Shown here one piece after another: positions 28,683-37,679 of a DNA stretch of 64,000 bases. The DNA comes from Chiayiivirga flava (lineage in GTDB: Bacteria > Pseudomonadota > Gammaproteobacteria > Xanthomonadales > Xanthomonadaceae), in the NCBI RefSeq assembly GCF_014202825.1, contig NZ_JACHHP010000001.1:372001-436000 (forward strand). The letters run 5' to 3'. A model generated the notes under the pieces. The model worked only from the letters and a program-made list of their open reading frames with translations. It did not search any database and had not been told where the DNA came from. How positions within the stretch are numbered: position 1 is the stretch's first letter; each line of letters begins with the position of its first letter. A program made the position numbers and the translations under genes.

Positions 28683-30110
28683 ATGTCTTCGATCCGTACC
28701 ATGCTCTCGCGCCGCACGTTCCTGCGCCGCAGCCTCGTCGCCGCGGCCGGCGGCGCCGGGTTTTTCATCGCTCCGCAATCGCTGTCGCTGCTCAATGCGG
28801 CGTGGGCGCAGCAGACGCCGCGGGGCGACGATTACAAGGCGCTGGTGTGTGTCTTCCTGCTCGGCGGCAACGACGGCTACAACCTCGTCGTGCCGCGCAG
28901 CACGGCCGAGTACGCGGTCTACGCCGACCGCCGCCGCGGGCTGACGATCCCCTCGGCGCAGTTGCTGCCGATCGAACCGCTCAGCGGTGCAACGCACGCG
29001 CTCGGCCTGCATCCGGCGCTGGGCGAGATGCGCGATCTGTTCCAGCAGCGCCGGCTGAGCGTGCTCGCCAACGTCGGTGCGCTGCTGGAACCGGTGTCGC
29101 GCAGCGCCTACGACAACCGCAGCGCGCGCCTGCCGCCGCAGCTGTTCTCGCACAACGACCAGCAGGACTTCTGGCAGACGCTGGAAGCGCGCTCGCCGGT
29201 CGACAGCACGCCGATGAGCGGCTGGGCCGGTCGCGCGGCCGATCTGCTGCACGCCGGCTACAACCCCGATGCCACGATCGCGATGAACCTGTCGCTCGCC
29301 GGCGCCAATCCGTTTCTTGCCGGACGCGCATCGCAGGCGCTGGCGGTGGGCACCGGCGCGATCAGCTCGCTCGTCACCGAACACGACGACGATGCCGCCC
29401 TGCGGCTCGAAGCGCTGCTCGCGCAGTCGCACCCGAACCTGCTCGTCGAGCAGTATCGCCGCACGCTGCAGGGTGCGGTCGGCGATTACCGCACGCTGCA
29501 GTCGGCACTGGCCGATGCGTCGCCACTCGCGACCGCGTTCCCGCCGCCGCCGGCCGAAGGCGCGCCCGCGGCCGACCGCTTCGCGTTCGTGCTCGGCAGC
29601 CAGCTGCGCCGCGCCGCCGAGCTAATTTCGCTGCGACAGACCTTCGGCCATCGCCGCCAGATCTTCTTCACCGCGCTCGGCGGCTTCGACACGCACGATT
29701 CGCAGTCGCGCGACCAGCCCGAACTGCTCGCCGGACTCTCGCGCGCGCTCGGCGCATTCCACGCAGCGACCGTGGAACTGGGCGTGGAAAGCGAAGTGAC
29801 CACGTTCACCAGCAGCGAATTCGGCCGCAGCCTCACCAGCAACGGCGACGGCTCCGACCACGCCTGGGGCAACCATCTGTTCGTGTTCGGCGGTGCGGTG
29901 GACGGCGGTCGCATCGTCGGGGAGATGCCCGACCTGTCCGCCGCCAGCCCGGTGATTGCCGGCGACGGCAATCTGATTCCGCAGATCTCGGTGGATCAGT
30001 ACGGCGCCACGCTGGCACGCTGGTTCGGCGTGCAGGACGAAACCGCGCTCGACGTGCTGTTCCCCAGCCTTGCCAACTTCGACACGCGCGATCTGGGCTT
30101 CATGCTCTAG
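28683..30110 (+). CDS. Tat-exported DUF1501 protein
   Basis: 475 aa. The N-terminus carries a twin-arginine signal (SRRTFLRRSLVAAAGGAGFFIA), so it is exported folded, perhaps with metal. DUF1501 is an alkaline-phosphatase-superfamily-like fold; KALVCVFLLGGNDGYNLVVP near the start and DTHDSQ, TSSEFGRSLTSNGDGSDHAWG later are the conserved metal-site-like motifs. It follows the DUF1800 gene and overlaps the rhomboid gene tail to tail by 11 bases. Such pairs are known in many proteobacteria and planctomycetes without assigned substrate. Start ATG 28683; the earlier ATG lacks the Tat motif context. Confidence 0.88.
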   Translation: MSSIRTMLSRRTFLRRSLVAAAGGAGFFIAPQSLSLLNAAWAQQTPRGDDYKALVCVFLLGGNDGYNLVVPRSTAEYAVYADRRRGLTIPSAQLLPIEPLSGATHALGLHPALGEMRDLFQQRRLSVLANVGALLEPVSRSAYDNRSARLPPQLFSHNDQQDFWQTLEARSPVDSTPMSGWAGRAADLLHAGYNPDATIAMNLSLAGANPFLAGRASQALAVGTGAISSLVTEHDDDAALRLEALLAQSHPNLLVEQYRRTLQGAVGDYRTLQSALADASPLATAFPPPPAEGAPAADRFAFVLGSQLRRAAELISLRQTFGHRRQIFFTALGGFDTHDSQSRDQPELLAGLSRALGAFHAATVELGVESEVTTFTSSEFGRSLTSNGDGSDHAWGNHLFVFGGAVDGGRIVGEMPDLSAASPVIAGDGNLIPQISVDQYGATLARWFGVQDETALDVLFPSLANFDTRDLGFML

Positions 30111-30753
30111 GACGCGGGCGCCGGAACGGCCAGCGCCCGCGCCAGTACTGGATCAGCAGGAAACCGAACGCCATGCCGCCCAGATGCGCGAAGTGCGCCA
30201 CGCCCGAGCCGCGGTAGAACACACCCATGAAGAGTTCGAGCAGTCCGTAGAGGATCACGAACGTGCGTGCCTTCATCGGAATCGGCGGAATGATCAGCAT
30301 CAGCCGCGCGTGCGGGAAGAGGATCGCGAAGGCCAGCAGGATGCCGAACACGCCGCCCGAGGCACCGATGGTGGGATACGGGTTGCCGGTGTCGCGGAAC
30401 GTCAGCGTCGCCACCACCAGCTGCACCAACCCGGCGCCCGCGACGCAGACGACGTAGTACAGCGCGAAACGCCGCGATCCCCACACCCGTTCGATCTGCC
30501 CGCCGAACATCACCAGCGCCAGCATGTTGAAGAACAGGTGCGCGAGATTGGCGTGCAGGAAACCGTAGGTGACGAGCTGCCACGGCAGGAACTCGACCGT
30601 GACCGGCATCCCGCCGAGCAGGCCGGCGTGTTCCCCCAGCGGCCACAGCATGAACGGGAAAAACGTCGGGTCGCCGAGCATCCACTGCAGGAAAAACACG
30701 AGGACGTTGCTCGCCAGCAGCGCGCGCGTGATCGGGGGCATGTCGTTGAACAT
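30100..30753 (-). CDS. Rhomboid family intramembrane serine protease
   Basis: 217 aa, six or more membrane segments. Catalytic Ser lies in GASGGVFG and His in HFAHLGGMAFG; HANLAHLFFNM is the conserved first-domain His/Asn region. Rhomboids cleave transmembrane helices within the membrane. ATG 30753 (MFNDMPPITRAL) matches the usual Xanthomonad N-terminus; an upstream ATG at 30783 would add ten residues. It follows the alkyltransferase-like gene by 59 bases in the same direction. Substrate unknown. Confidence 0.9.
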   Translation of the reverse strand: MFNDMPPITRALLASNVLVFFLQWMLGDPTFFPFMLWPLGEHAGLLGGMPVTVEFLPWQLVTYGFLHANLAHLFFNMLALVMFGGQIERVWGSRRFALYYVVCVAGAGLVQLVVATLTFRDTGNPYPTIGASGGVFGILLAFAILFPHARLMLIIPPIPMKARTFVILYGLLELFMGVFYRGSGVAHFAHLGGMAFGFLLIQYWRGRWPFRRPRPRA

Positions 30754-30812
30754 CGGTGTCCACGCAAGAGGGCCGTCCGCCATCTTAGCCGCGACGCACC
30801 GCCGCGAGCGCC

Positions 30813-31265
30813 TCAGCGTGGCGGGCCCCAGAGGAAGGCATCGATGTCGTCCGGTTCGGGCGCGCCGTGCGCGCGCCCGGCCTCCACCCGCACGCCCTCC
30901 GCGCGCAAGCGCGCGCTCTGCTCGCGCCAGCCGCGCGAGCCCTCGGGAAAGGCGATGCGGCCGCCGGCGCGCAGCACGCGGTGCCAGGGCAGGTCGGGGT
31001 CGTCGTTGTCGCCGAGCACGCGCGCGGTGAGGCGTGCACGCCCGGGCAGCCCCGCGCGGCGCGCCACCTCGCCATAGGCCGCGACGCTGCCGGGCGGAAT
31101 CGCGCGGATCGTGGCGAGGATGCGCTGTTTCGCGATCGCGTACGGCACGCTCTCGTTCGCGGTCGTGCGCGGCACATTCGCGGGTTTTTCCGCGGATTTT
31201 ATCGCGGGCTTTTTCGCGTGCTTTGCCGCGGCTGCGGACACGCCGCCTGTTTTTCGCGGAGCCAT
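30813..31265 (-). CDS. MGMT-family alkyltransferase-like protein
   Basis: 150 aa. The domain from about residue 44 (VPYAIAKQRILATIRAIPPGSVAAYGEVARRAG) matches the O6-alkylguanine-DNA alkyltransferase C-terminal domain. The active-site PCHRV reads PWHRV, so the acceptor Cys is replaced by Trp: this is an alkyltransferase-like (ATL) protein, which binds O6-alkylguanine and hands lesions to nucleotide excision repair. The first 40 residues are Lys/Ala-rich and low complexity, possibly a DNA-binding tail or an over-extended start. ATG 31265. mfd, which also feeds excision repair, lies elsewhere in the window. Confidence 0.85.
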   Translation of the reverse strand: MAPRKTGGVSAAAAKHAKKPAIKSAEKPANVPRTTANESVPYAIAKQRILATIRAIPPGSVAAYGEVARRAGLPGRARLTARVLGDNDDPDLPWHRVLRAGGRIAFPEGSRGWREQSARLRAEGVRVEAGRAHGAPEPDDIDAFLWGPPR

Positions 31266-31276
31266 CGCCCTAGAAT
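31248..31276 (+). promoter_or_regulatory. Candidate sigma-70 promoter
   Basis: TGTTTT, 17-base spacer, TAGAAT, ending 30 bases before the ATG of the gene at 31307. It overlaps the start of the divergent alkyltransferase-like gene. Confidence 0.45.
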
Positions 31277-31306
31277 ACCGGCCTCCACGAACGATCGGCC
31301 CACCCC

Positions 31307-31714
31307 ATGCAGAATTTCGAGCAAGTCCGCGCGCACGCGACATCGCACTACGCGGTGCGGACCAACGATCCCTACCTGATCGGCATCGAACTGAGCCTGG
31401 ACAACGGCACCCGCCGGCAGGGGCTGTTCCTGGCCGAGATGGAGGGCGAGGACGGGCGCAACTACCTGCGCGTGAGCACCTCGATCGCGCCGATCACCGG
31501 CATCGATACCAAGCGTGCGCTCTACTTCAACTGGGAGCAGCGCTGCGGCTACCTCGCCGTGTCCGAGCTCGACGGCATTCCGTATCTGCACCTGTGCGAG
31601 AACCGCCCGTACAACGCACTGACGGCGGCGGAAATCGACCGCATCGTGATCGAGATCGGCGGTCTGGGCGACCGCATGGAGCGCACCTTCTCGGCCGGCG
31701 GCGATCTGTTCTGA
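31307..31714 (+). CDS. Conserved hypothetical protein
   Basis: 135 aa, not assigned with certainty. No signal peptide or membrane segment. The alternating hydrophobic pattern (YLRVSTSIAP, CGYLAVSELDGIPYLHLCE) and an amphipathic C-terminal helix (AAEIDRIVIEIGGLGDRME) resemble the YbjN/secretion-chaperone-like fold, small cytoplasmic alpha/beta proteins. It has a plausible own promoter and is divergent from the alkyltransferase-like gene. The family is probably widespread in Xanthomonads; role unknown. Confidence 0.7.
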   Translation: MQNFEQVRAHATSHYAVRTNDPYLIGIELSLDNGTRRQGLFLAEMEGEDGRNYLRVSTSIAPITGIDTKRALYFNWEQRCGYLAVSELDGIPYLHLCENRPYNALTAAEIDRIVIEIGGLGDRMERTFSAGGDLF

Positions 31715-31765
31715 CGGTTCCGCGCGCAACACCGCGGCAGCGGTGCGCGTGAAGCGCCTCGGCGG

Positions 31766-32893
31766 TCAGGCCCAGCCGAGCAGTCGCAGGCCCTCGACCA
31801 TCAGATAGGCGATGCCTCCGGCGGCCGGGATGGTCAGGATCCACGCCCAGATCATCCGCTCCACCACGGTCCACTTCACCGCATTGAGGCGTTTGGCGCA
31901 GCCCACGCCCATGATCGCGGCGGAAATGTTGTGCGTGGTGCTGACCGGGATGCCCAGCGACGACGCCAGCGTGATGACGGACGCGGCACTGGTCTCGGCC
32001 GCGAAGCCGTGGATCGGATGCAGCTTCACCATCTTGTGGCCGAGCGTCTTGATGATGCGCCAGCCGCCGGCGGCCGTGCCTGCCGCCATCACCAGCGCGC
32101 AGGTGATCTTGATCCAGGTGTCGATGTCGCCCTCGCGCAGCGCGGCATCGGACGGATGCAGGAAGGCGAGCCAGTCCGGCAGGTTGTCGAGCGTGCCGAC
32201 GGCCTGCGCGCTCACCAGCGCCAGCGCGATGATGCCCATCGTCTTCTGCGCGTCGTTGAGCCCGTGCGCAAACCCCATGTAACCGGCCGAGACGATCTGC
32301 GCCTTGCCGAAGAACCCGTTGACCCAGCGCGGCCGCGCAAGGCGTGCCAGCGGTCCGCCGGTCTTCGCCATGCCCGCGATCAGCGCGAACAGCAGGCCCA
32401 TGATCGCGAAACCGGCAAGAAAGCCCATCACGGGCGAGGTCACCATCGGCACCACCACCTTCCACAGCACGCCGGCGCCCTTCCACCACGGATCGGCCGG
32501 CTGCGACCAGATGATCGCGGCCCAGTCGGTGCCGGAAGCGCCCAGCGCGGCGCCGCACAGTCCGCCGATGAGCGCATGCGAACTCGACGACGGCAGGCCG
32601 AGCCACCACGTGATCAGGTTCCAGACGATGCCGCCGGACAGCGCGCAGATCAGCACCTGCGAGGTGATCGTCACCACCTGCACGTCGACCAGGCCCGAGG
32701 CGATGGTCTTGGCCACCGCGGTGCCCCACAGCGCGCCGACGAGATTCATGCCGGCCGCCAGCATCACCGCCTGCATCGGCGTGAGCACCTTGGTGGCCAC
32801 CACGGTGGCGATGGAATTGGCGGTGTCGTGGAAACCGTTGATGTATTCGAACACCAGCGCGAACAGCACCACCATCAGCACGAGGGTCAGCAC
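31766..32893 (-). CDS. PiT family inorganic phosphate transporter
   Basis: 375 aa, about 10 membrane segments. Signature repeats FEYINGFHDTANSIATVV and MGFAHGLNDAQKTMGI (the duplicated GxNDxx motif), plus LPSSSSHALIGGL and IPVSTTHNISAAI, identify PiT low-affinity phosphate (metal-phosphate) symporters. It follows the DUF47 gene by 10 bases, the common DUF47-PiT operon, and a Pho-box-like site precedes that operon. Confidence 0.95.
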   Translation of the reverse strand: MLTLVLMVVLFALVFEYINGFHDTANSIATVVATKVLTPMQAVMLAAGMNLVGALWGTAVAKTIASGLVDVQVVTITSQVLICALSGGIVWNLITWWLGLPSSSSHALIGGLCGAALGASGTDWAAIIWSQPADPWWKGAGVLWKVVVPMVTSPVMGFLAGFAIMGLLFALIAGMAKTGGPLARLARPRWVNGFFGKAQIVSAGYMGFAHGLNDAQKTMGIIALALVSAQAVGTLDNLPDWLAFLHPSDAALREGDIDTWIKITCALVMAAGTAAGGWRIIKTLGHKMVKLHPIHGFAAETSAASVITLASSLGIPVSTTHNISAAIMGVGCAKRLNAVKWTVVERMIWAWILTIPAAGGIAYLMVEGLRLLGWA

Positions 32894-32903
32894 GCGCGCG
32901 GCC

Positions 32904-33530
32904 TCAGGAGTTCTTCAGCACGATCTGGTATGTCACCACGCCGGCCTCGCGGCAGCGGTCGATCGCCTTCTCCAGCAGTTCGAAGAAATCCTTGATCAGC
33001 AGCACCTGCAGGCCGTCGTACTTGCCCGAGTACAGGTCGCGGTACATCTCCAGGATCAGCCGGTCGGCCTCGGCCTCCACATTGCGCAGGCGGTCGTACA
33101 GCGCCTTCATCGGCTCGATCTGCAGCTTGCGCAGGCCGCGCACCATCTGCGCGACGAGCTGCGTGGCCTCCTCCAGCATCGCCGCGCGCGGGCCGAACTC
33201 GATCTGGGCGAGCTTGTCGCCGGCCAGCACGAAGCGGTCGGCGAACTTCTCGATGGTCTTGGGAATGCGGTAGATCGCCGAGCCCAGCGCCTCGATGTCC
33301 TCGCGCTCGAGCGCGGTGACGAAGGTGTCGACCAGTTCGCGGCTGATCTGGTCGGAGATTTCCTTTTCCTTCTGCCGCGCGATCTTGAAATCCGACAGCG
33401 AGGCCTCGTTGCCGCGCGACTTCACGAGCGTGCGCAGCGCGCCGGCACTCTGCACCGCGGCGTCCGCCGCCGCCTCCAGCAGTCCGTAGAAACGATCGCC
33501 CTTGCCGAAGATGGTTTGCAGGGAAAACAT
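32904..33530 (-). CDS. DUF47 (PhoU-like) accessory protein of PiT transport
   Basis: 208 aa, mainly helical, PhoU-like. DFKIARQKEKEISDQISRELVDTFVTALEREDIEAL is typical of the DUF47 family (TIGR00153). These proteins partner PiT transporters, probably gating phosphate flux. First gene of a two-gene operon; ATG at 33530. The site GGTCACA-TCGC-GGTCACA lies 48 bases upstream, suggesting phosphate-starvation control. Confidence 0.93.
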   Translation of the reverse strand: MFSLQTIFGKGDRFYGLLEAAADAAVQSAGALRTLVKSRGNEASLSDFKIARQKEKEISDQISRELVDTFVTALEREDIEALGSAIYRIPKTIEKFADRFVLAGDKLAQIEFGPRAAMLEEATQLVAQMVRGLRKLQIEPMKALYDRLRNVEAEADRLILEMYRDLYSGKYDGLQVLLIKDFFELLEKAIDRCREAGVVTYQIVLKNS

Positions 33531-33577
33531 GCGGAGTGCCCCGGAAGTGGTTGATTTGAATGAACCGCGCGCCACCG

Positions 33578-33595
33578 TGTGACCGCGATGTGACC
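33578..33595 (-). promoter_or_regulatory. Pho-box-like direct repeat
   Basis: On the minus strand GGTCACATCGCGGTCACA: two identical heptamers separated by 4 bases, the exact geometry of a PhoB box (CTGTCAT-N4-CTGTCAT) with five of seven bases matching per half. Located 48-65 bases upstream of the DUF47-PiT start. Confidence 0.55.
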
Positions 33596-33805
33596 GCTAG
33601 CTTAATGGAAGGCGGGAGATTGGACGAGGCGCGCGTGAGAGTGAGATGCGCGGGAAACGCGCGGACGACAGCGCGCGTGCGGCCTCGTTCGTTCCCGACG
33701 TGCCCGGATCGAGCGCCTTACGCCCCGAAAGCGGGCTATGGCATAGTGCACCCCCGCCCCACCTTCACCCGCGGAGACCCGTGCCGGCGCCTCCGCCGGC
33801 GGCCC

Positions 33806-35143
33806 ATGGCCCTCGAAATCACCGTTGTCCTCGTCCTCATCCTGATCAACGCCTTCTTCGCGCTGTCGGAGATGTCGGTCGTCACCTCGCGCAAACCCAA
33901 GCTCAAGCAACTGGCCGGCGACAGCCGCAGCGCGCGCGCCGCGCTCGACCTCGCCGAGCATCCCGAGCGTTTTCTCTCCACCGTGCAGGTGGGCATCACG
34001 CTGATATCGATCCTCACCGGCCTGTTCGGCGGCGCGGCGATCGGCGCGCGCGTCGGCCTCTGGCTGGGGGGCCTGGGCATCGATCGCGAAGTGGCCGAGG
34101 GCCTGGGCGTGGCGATCAGCGTGGCGCTGATCACCTACTTCAGCATCATCTTCGGCGAACTCGTGCCCAAGCGCGCCGCGCTGCTCGCGCCCGAGCGCAT
34201 CGCCGGCGTGGTCGCGGTGCCGATGCAGGTCATCGCGAAGATCACCGCGCCGTTCGTGTGGTTGCTGACCGTCAGCACCCGCACCCTGCTGCGCGTGCTG
34301 CGCCTGCAGGGCTCCGAATCGCGCGTGTCGGAAGAGGAAATCCGCCTGCTGGTCGCCGAAGGCCACGAGCAGGGCCTGATCGACGACGACGAACGCAACA
34401 TGATGAACCGCGTCATGCGCCTGGGCGACCGCAGCGCCGACAGTCTGATGACGCCGCGCACGCGCATCGCCTGGCTCGACGCCACCGCCAGCCGCGACGA
34501 GAATCTCGAGGTGATGCGCGACACGCCGTTTTCGCGTTACCCGGTCTACCGCGGCTCGGACAGCGAAGTGATCGGCGTGCTCGAATCCAAATCCCTCGCC
34601 GCGCTCATCGGCAGCGGCGAACGCGAGCGCGATGCGCTGTTCCGCACGCTCAGGCCACCGCTGTTCGTGTCCGAATCCACGCGCGCGCTCAACCTGCTGG
34701 AGATCTTCCGCGAGGAAAACGCGCACCTTGCGCTGGTGGTGGACGAATACGGCGACATCCAGGGCCTGGTGACCCTCAACGACCTGCTCGGCGCCGTGCT
34801 CGGCCGCCTGCAGCAGGACGAGAGCGAGGCCGACGAGGAGGCGCAGGTGGTGCGCCGCCAGGACGGCAGTTATCTCGTCGACGGCCGCCTCTCCACCGAG
34901 GATCTTCGCGAACTGCTGTCGCTGAACGCGCTGCCGGACGAGGAAGACCACGACTACAACACCGTCGCCGGCATGATGATCGCGCGCTTCGGCCGCATTC
35001 CGCACTCGGGCGAGGCGTTCGACTGGGAACAGTGGCGCTTCGAAGTGGTGGACCTGGACGGCGCGCGCATCGACAAGCTGCTGGTGCAGCGCGTGCAGGC
35101 GGCCCCTGCGGACACGGCGTCCGATCCGCACGAGAGCGACTGA
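33806..35143 (+). CDS. CNNM/CorC-type hemolysin-family protein
   Basis: 445 aa. An N-terminal DUF21/CNNM membrane domain (residues 1-190, about four segments, ALSEMSVVTSRKPKL near the start), a pair of CBS domains (ADSLMTPRTRIAWLD, ARFPVY-like SRYPVYRGSDSEVIGVL, LALVVDEYGDIQGLVTLNDLL) and a C-terminal CorC_HlyC domain. These proteins mediate or regulate Mg2+/Co2+ efflux; the name hemolysin is historical. ATG 33806. It is followed by the ExoD gene after a single base and is likely co-transcribed with it. Confidence 0.92.
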   Translation: MALEITVVLVLILINAFFALSEMSVVTSRKPKLKQLAGDSRSARAALDLAEHPERFLSTVQVGITLISILTGLFGGAAIGARVGLWLGGLGIDREVAEGLGVAISVALITYFSIIFGELVPKRAALLAPERIAGVVAVPMQVIAKITAPFVWLLTVSTRTLLRVLRLQGSESRVSEEEIRLLVAEGHEQGLIDDDERNMMNRVMRLGDRSADSLMTPRTRIAWLDATASRDENLEVMRDTPFSRYPVYRGSDSEVIGVLESKSLAALIGSGERERDALFRTLRPPLFVSESTRALNLLEIFREENAHLALVVDEYGDIQGLVTLNDLLGAVLGRLQQDESEADEEAQVVRRQDGSYLVDGRLSTEDLRELLSLNALPDEEDHDYNTVAGMMIARFGRIPHSGEAFDWEQWRFEVVDLDGARIDKLLVQRVQAAPADTASDPHESD

Positions 35144-35144
35144 C

Positions 35145-35774
35145 ATGAGTCGACTCACGCCTCTGCCCGAAGGCGTGGCGCCGCTGCGCACGAGCACGCT
35201 GCTGAGCATCCTCGGCGACGATCGCGCCGGCGGCTCGATCAGCTTCGAGGAACTGCTCTCGAGCTTTCGCCAGCGCGCCTTCGGTGCGCTGCTGCTCGTG
35301 ATCCTGCTGCCGACCTTCATCCCGGTGCCGATCGGCATCGGCGCGATCACCGGCCCCATGATCGCGCTGCTCGGCGCCCAGATGCTGCTGACGTTCTCGC
35401 GCCCGTGGCTGCCTGGCTGGGTGCGTCGCCGCCGCATGGAGCGCGCCACCGTGGCCCGTTTCGGCGCACGCTTCCGTCCGCTGCTGTCGCGGCTGGAACG
35501 GATCTGCCGTCCGCGCCTGACGCAGATCACCGAACGGGTATGGGCGCACGCGTTCACCGGCCTGCAGCTGGTGATCCTGGGATTGCTGCTGGCGCTGCCG
35601 ATCCCGTTCACCAACTACCCGTACGGGATCGTGCTGCTGTTGTACGCGGTGGCGCTGATCGAACGCGACGGCGTGCTGCTGCTGATCGCCTGGACGCTCG
35701 GCATCGGCGCGATCGTGGCCAGCGTGATGCTGTCGGGCGAGGTCGTGGCGCTGATCGGCCGCATGCTGGGTTGA
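35145..35774 (+). CDS. ExoD family inner membrane protein
   Basis: 209 aa with several membrane segments. ISFEELLSSFRQRAFGALLLVILLPTFIPVPIG and LPIPFTNYPYGIVLLLYAVALIERDG are characteristic of the ExoD family, first linked to exopolysaccharide synthesis and alkaline tolerance in Sinorhizobium; molecular function unknown. Starts one base after the CNNM stop codon, so the two are probably one operon and may be functionally linked in ion or envelope homeostasis. Confidence 0.87.
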   Translation: MSRLTPLPEGVAPLRTSTLLSILGDDRAGGSISFEELLSSFRQRAFGALLLVILLPTFIPVPIGIGAITGPMIALLGAQMLLTFSRPWLPGWVRRRRMERATVARFGARFRPLLSRLERICRPRLTQITERVWAHAFTGLQLVILGLLLALPIPFTNYPYGIVLLLYAVALIERDGVLLLIAWTLGIGAIVASVMLSGEVVALIGRMLG

Positions 35775-35870
35775 TCTCGCCGCCGATGCCGGCGGCTTGA
35801 CGCAGTGCACAAAATCGACGGCGCTGATAGCATCGGCCTCCCGTCCTTCCTCACCCCGGCCCTGCCCCGC

Positions 35871-37595
35871 ATGTGCTCGATTCTCGGCATTCTCGATCTG
35901 AAGTCCGATCCCGTCGCCCTGCGCGCGCAGGCGCTGGACCAGTCGCGCCGCATGCGGCACCGCGGGCCGGACTGGTCGGGGGTGTATGACGACGAGCACG
36001 CGATCCTGGTGCACGAGCGCCTGGCCATCGTCGGCGTGGACAGCGGCGCGCAGCCGCTGAAGAGCCCGGACGGGCGGCAGGTGCTCGCGGTCAACGGCGA
36101 GATCTACAACCACCGCGCGCTGCGTGCGGAGCTCGAAGCGGAATTCGAATTCCAGACCCATTCCGACTGCGAAGTGATTCTGCCGCTGTACCTGCGCGGT
36201 GGCGACCCGGGCGCGTGGCTGAACCGCCTTGAGGGCATGTTCGCCTTCGTGCTGTGGGATGCCGCGAAGAAGACCTGGCTCGTGGCGCGCGATCCCATCG
36301 GCATCATCCCGCTCTACTTCGGCTACGACGCCTCCGGCAATCTCTACGTCGCCTCCGAGCTCAAGGCGCTGACGCCGATCTGCCGCGACGCCAGGGAGTT
36401 TCCGCCCGGGTCGTACTGGACCTCCGGCGATGCGGAGCCCACGCTCTATTACAAGCCCACGTGGCGCGACTACGCCGCCGTGGCCGGCAACGCGTCGGAC
36501 CGCGCCGCGCTGCGTCACGCGTTCGAATCCGCGGTGCGCAGCCACATGATGAGCGACGTGCCGTACGGCGTGCTGCTGTCGGGCGGGCTCGATTCCTCGC
36601 TCGTCGCCGCCATCGCGAAAAAATACGCCGCGCGCCGCGTGGACGAGGACGAAAAGACCGAAGCCTGGTGGCCGCAGCTGCACAGCTTCGCGGTCGGCCT
36701 GCCCGAGTCGCCGGACCTCAAGGCCGCGCGGCAGGTGGCGGCGCACATCGGCACCGTGCACCACGAATTCCACTTCACCGTGCAGGAGGGCATCGACGCC
36801 CTGCCCGACGTCATCGCACACCTGGAAACCTACGACGTCACCACCATCCGCGCGTCCACGCCGATGTACCTGATGGCACGCCGCATCCGCGCGATGGGCA
36901 TCAAGATGGTGCTCTCGGGCGAAGGCTCGGACGAACTGTTCGGCGGCTATCTCTATTTCCACAAGGCCCCGAACGCGCAGGCCCTGCACGAGGAAACCGT
37001 ACGCAAGCTCGACAACCTGCACCTGTTCGACTGCCTGCGCGCGAACAAGTCGATGGCGGCCTGGGGCGTGGAAGCGCGCGTGCCGTTTCTCGACCGCGGA
37101 TTCATCGACGCGGCCATGACCCTGGATCCGGAAGTCAAACTCTCGGGCAAGCAGCGCGGTCGCATCGAAAAGCAGTTCCTGCGCGAGGCGTTCGCGGGCT
37201 ACCTGCCCGACGCCGTGCTGTGGCGGCAGAAGGAGCAGTTCTCAGACGGCGTGGGTTATTCGTGGATCGACTCGCTCAAGGCGCACGCCGAGCAGCAGGT
37301 CTCGGACTCCGATCTGGCCAACGCGCGCCACCGCTTCCCGCACAACACGCCGCTGACCAAGGAAGCGTTCTTCTACCGCACACTGTTCGAACGGCACTAT
37401 CCGCAGGCCTACGCCGCCGAGTGCGTGCCGGGCGGTCCGTCGGTGGCGTGTTCGACCGCTGCGGCGCTGGAATGGGACCCGTCGCTGAAAAACGTGGTCG
37501 ACCCGTCCGGCCGCGCGGTGCAGGCCGTGCACAACGACGCCTACGCCTCCCCTGCAAACCCGGCGCCATCGACGCCGGCCGCCGCCGGCGCCTGA
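35871..37595 (+). CDS. asnB: Asparagine synthetase B (glutamine-hydrolysing)
   Basis: 574 aa. Met1-Cys2 starts the class II glutaminase domain (CSILGILDLK, MRHRGPDWSG, VNGEIYNH); Cys2 is the nucleophile after Met removal. The C-terminal synthetase domain has the PP-loop LLSGGLDSSLVAAI and SGEGSDELFGGYLY. Makes asparagine from aspartate, ATP and glutamine. The last 30 residues are Pro/Ala-rich (SPANPAPSTPAAAGA) and not conserved. ATG 35871. Confidence 0.96.
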   Translation: MCSILGILDLKSDPVALRAQALDQSRRMRHRGPDWSGVYDDEHAILVHERLAIVGVDSGAQPLKSPDGRQVLAVNGEIYNHRALRAELEAEFEFQTHSDCEVILPLYLRGGDPGAWLNRLEGMFAFVLWDAAKKTWLVARDPIGIIPLYFGYDASGNLYVASELKALTPICRDAREFPPGSYWTSGDAEPTLYYKPTWRDYAAVAGNASDRAALRHAFESAVRSHMMSDVPYGVLLSGGLDSSLVAAIAKKYAARRVDEDEKTEAWWPQLHSFAVGLPESPDLKAARQVAAHIGTVHHEFHFTVQEGIDALPDVIAHLETYDVTTIRASTPMYLMARRIRAMGIKMVLSGEGSDELFGGYLYFHKAPNAQALHEETVRKLDNLHLFDCLRANKSMAAWGVEARVPFLDRGFIDAAMTLDPEVKLSGKQRGRIEKQFLREAFAGYLPDAVLWRQKEQFSDGVGYSWIDSLKAHAEQQVSDSDLANARHRFPHNTPLTKEAFFYRTLFERHYPQAYAAECVPGGPSVACSTAAALEWDPSLKNVVDPSGRAVQAVHNDAYASPANPAPSTPAAAGA

Positions 37596-37679
37596 GCAAG
37601 AGCACGCGCAGCGGCAGACCATCGGCGCCCGCCGAGACCGCGGACCGCGACCGCCGTCGCACCACCCGTGACGGCGGCG

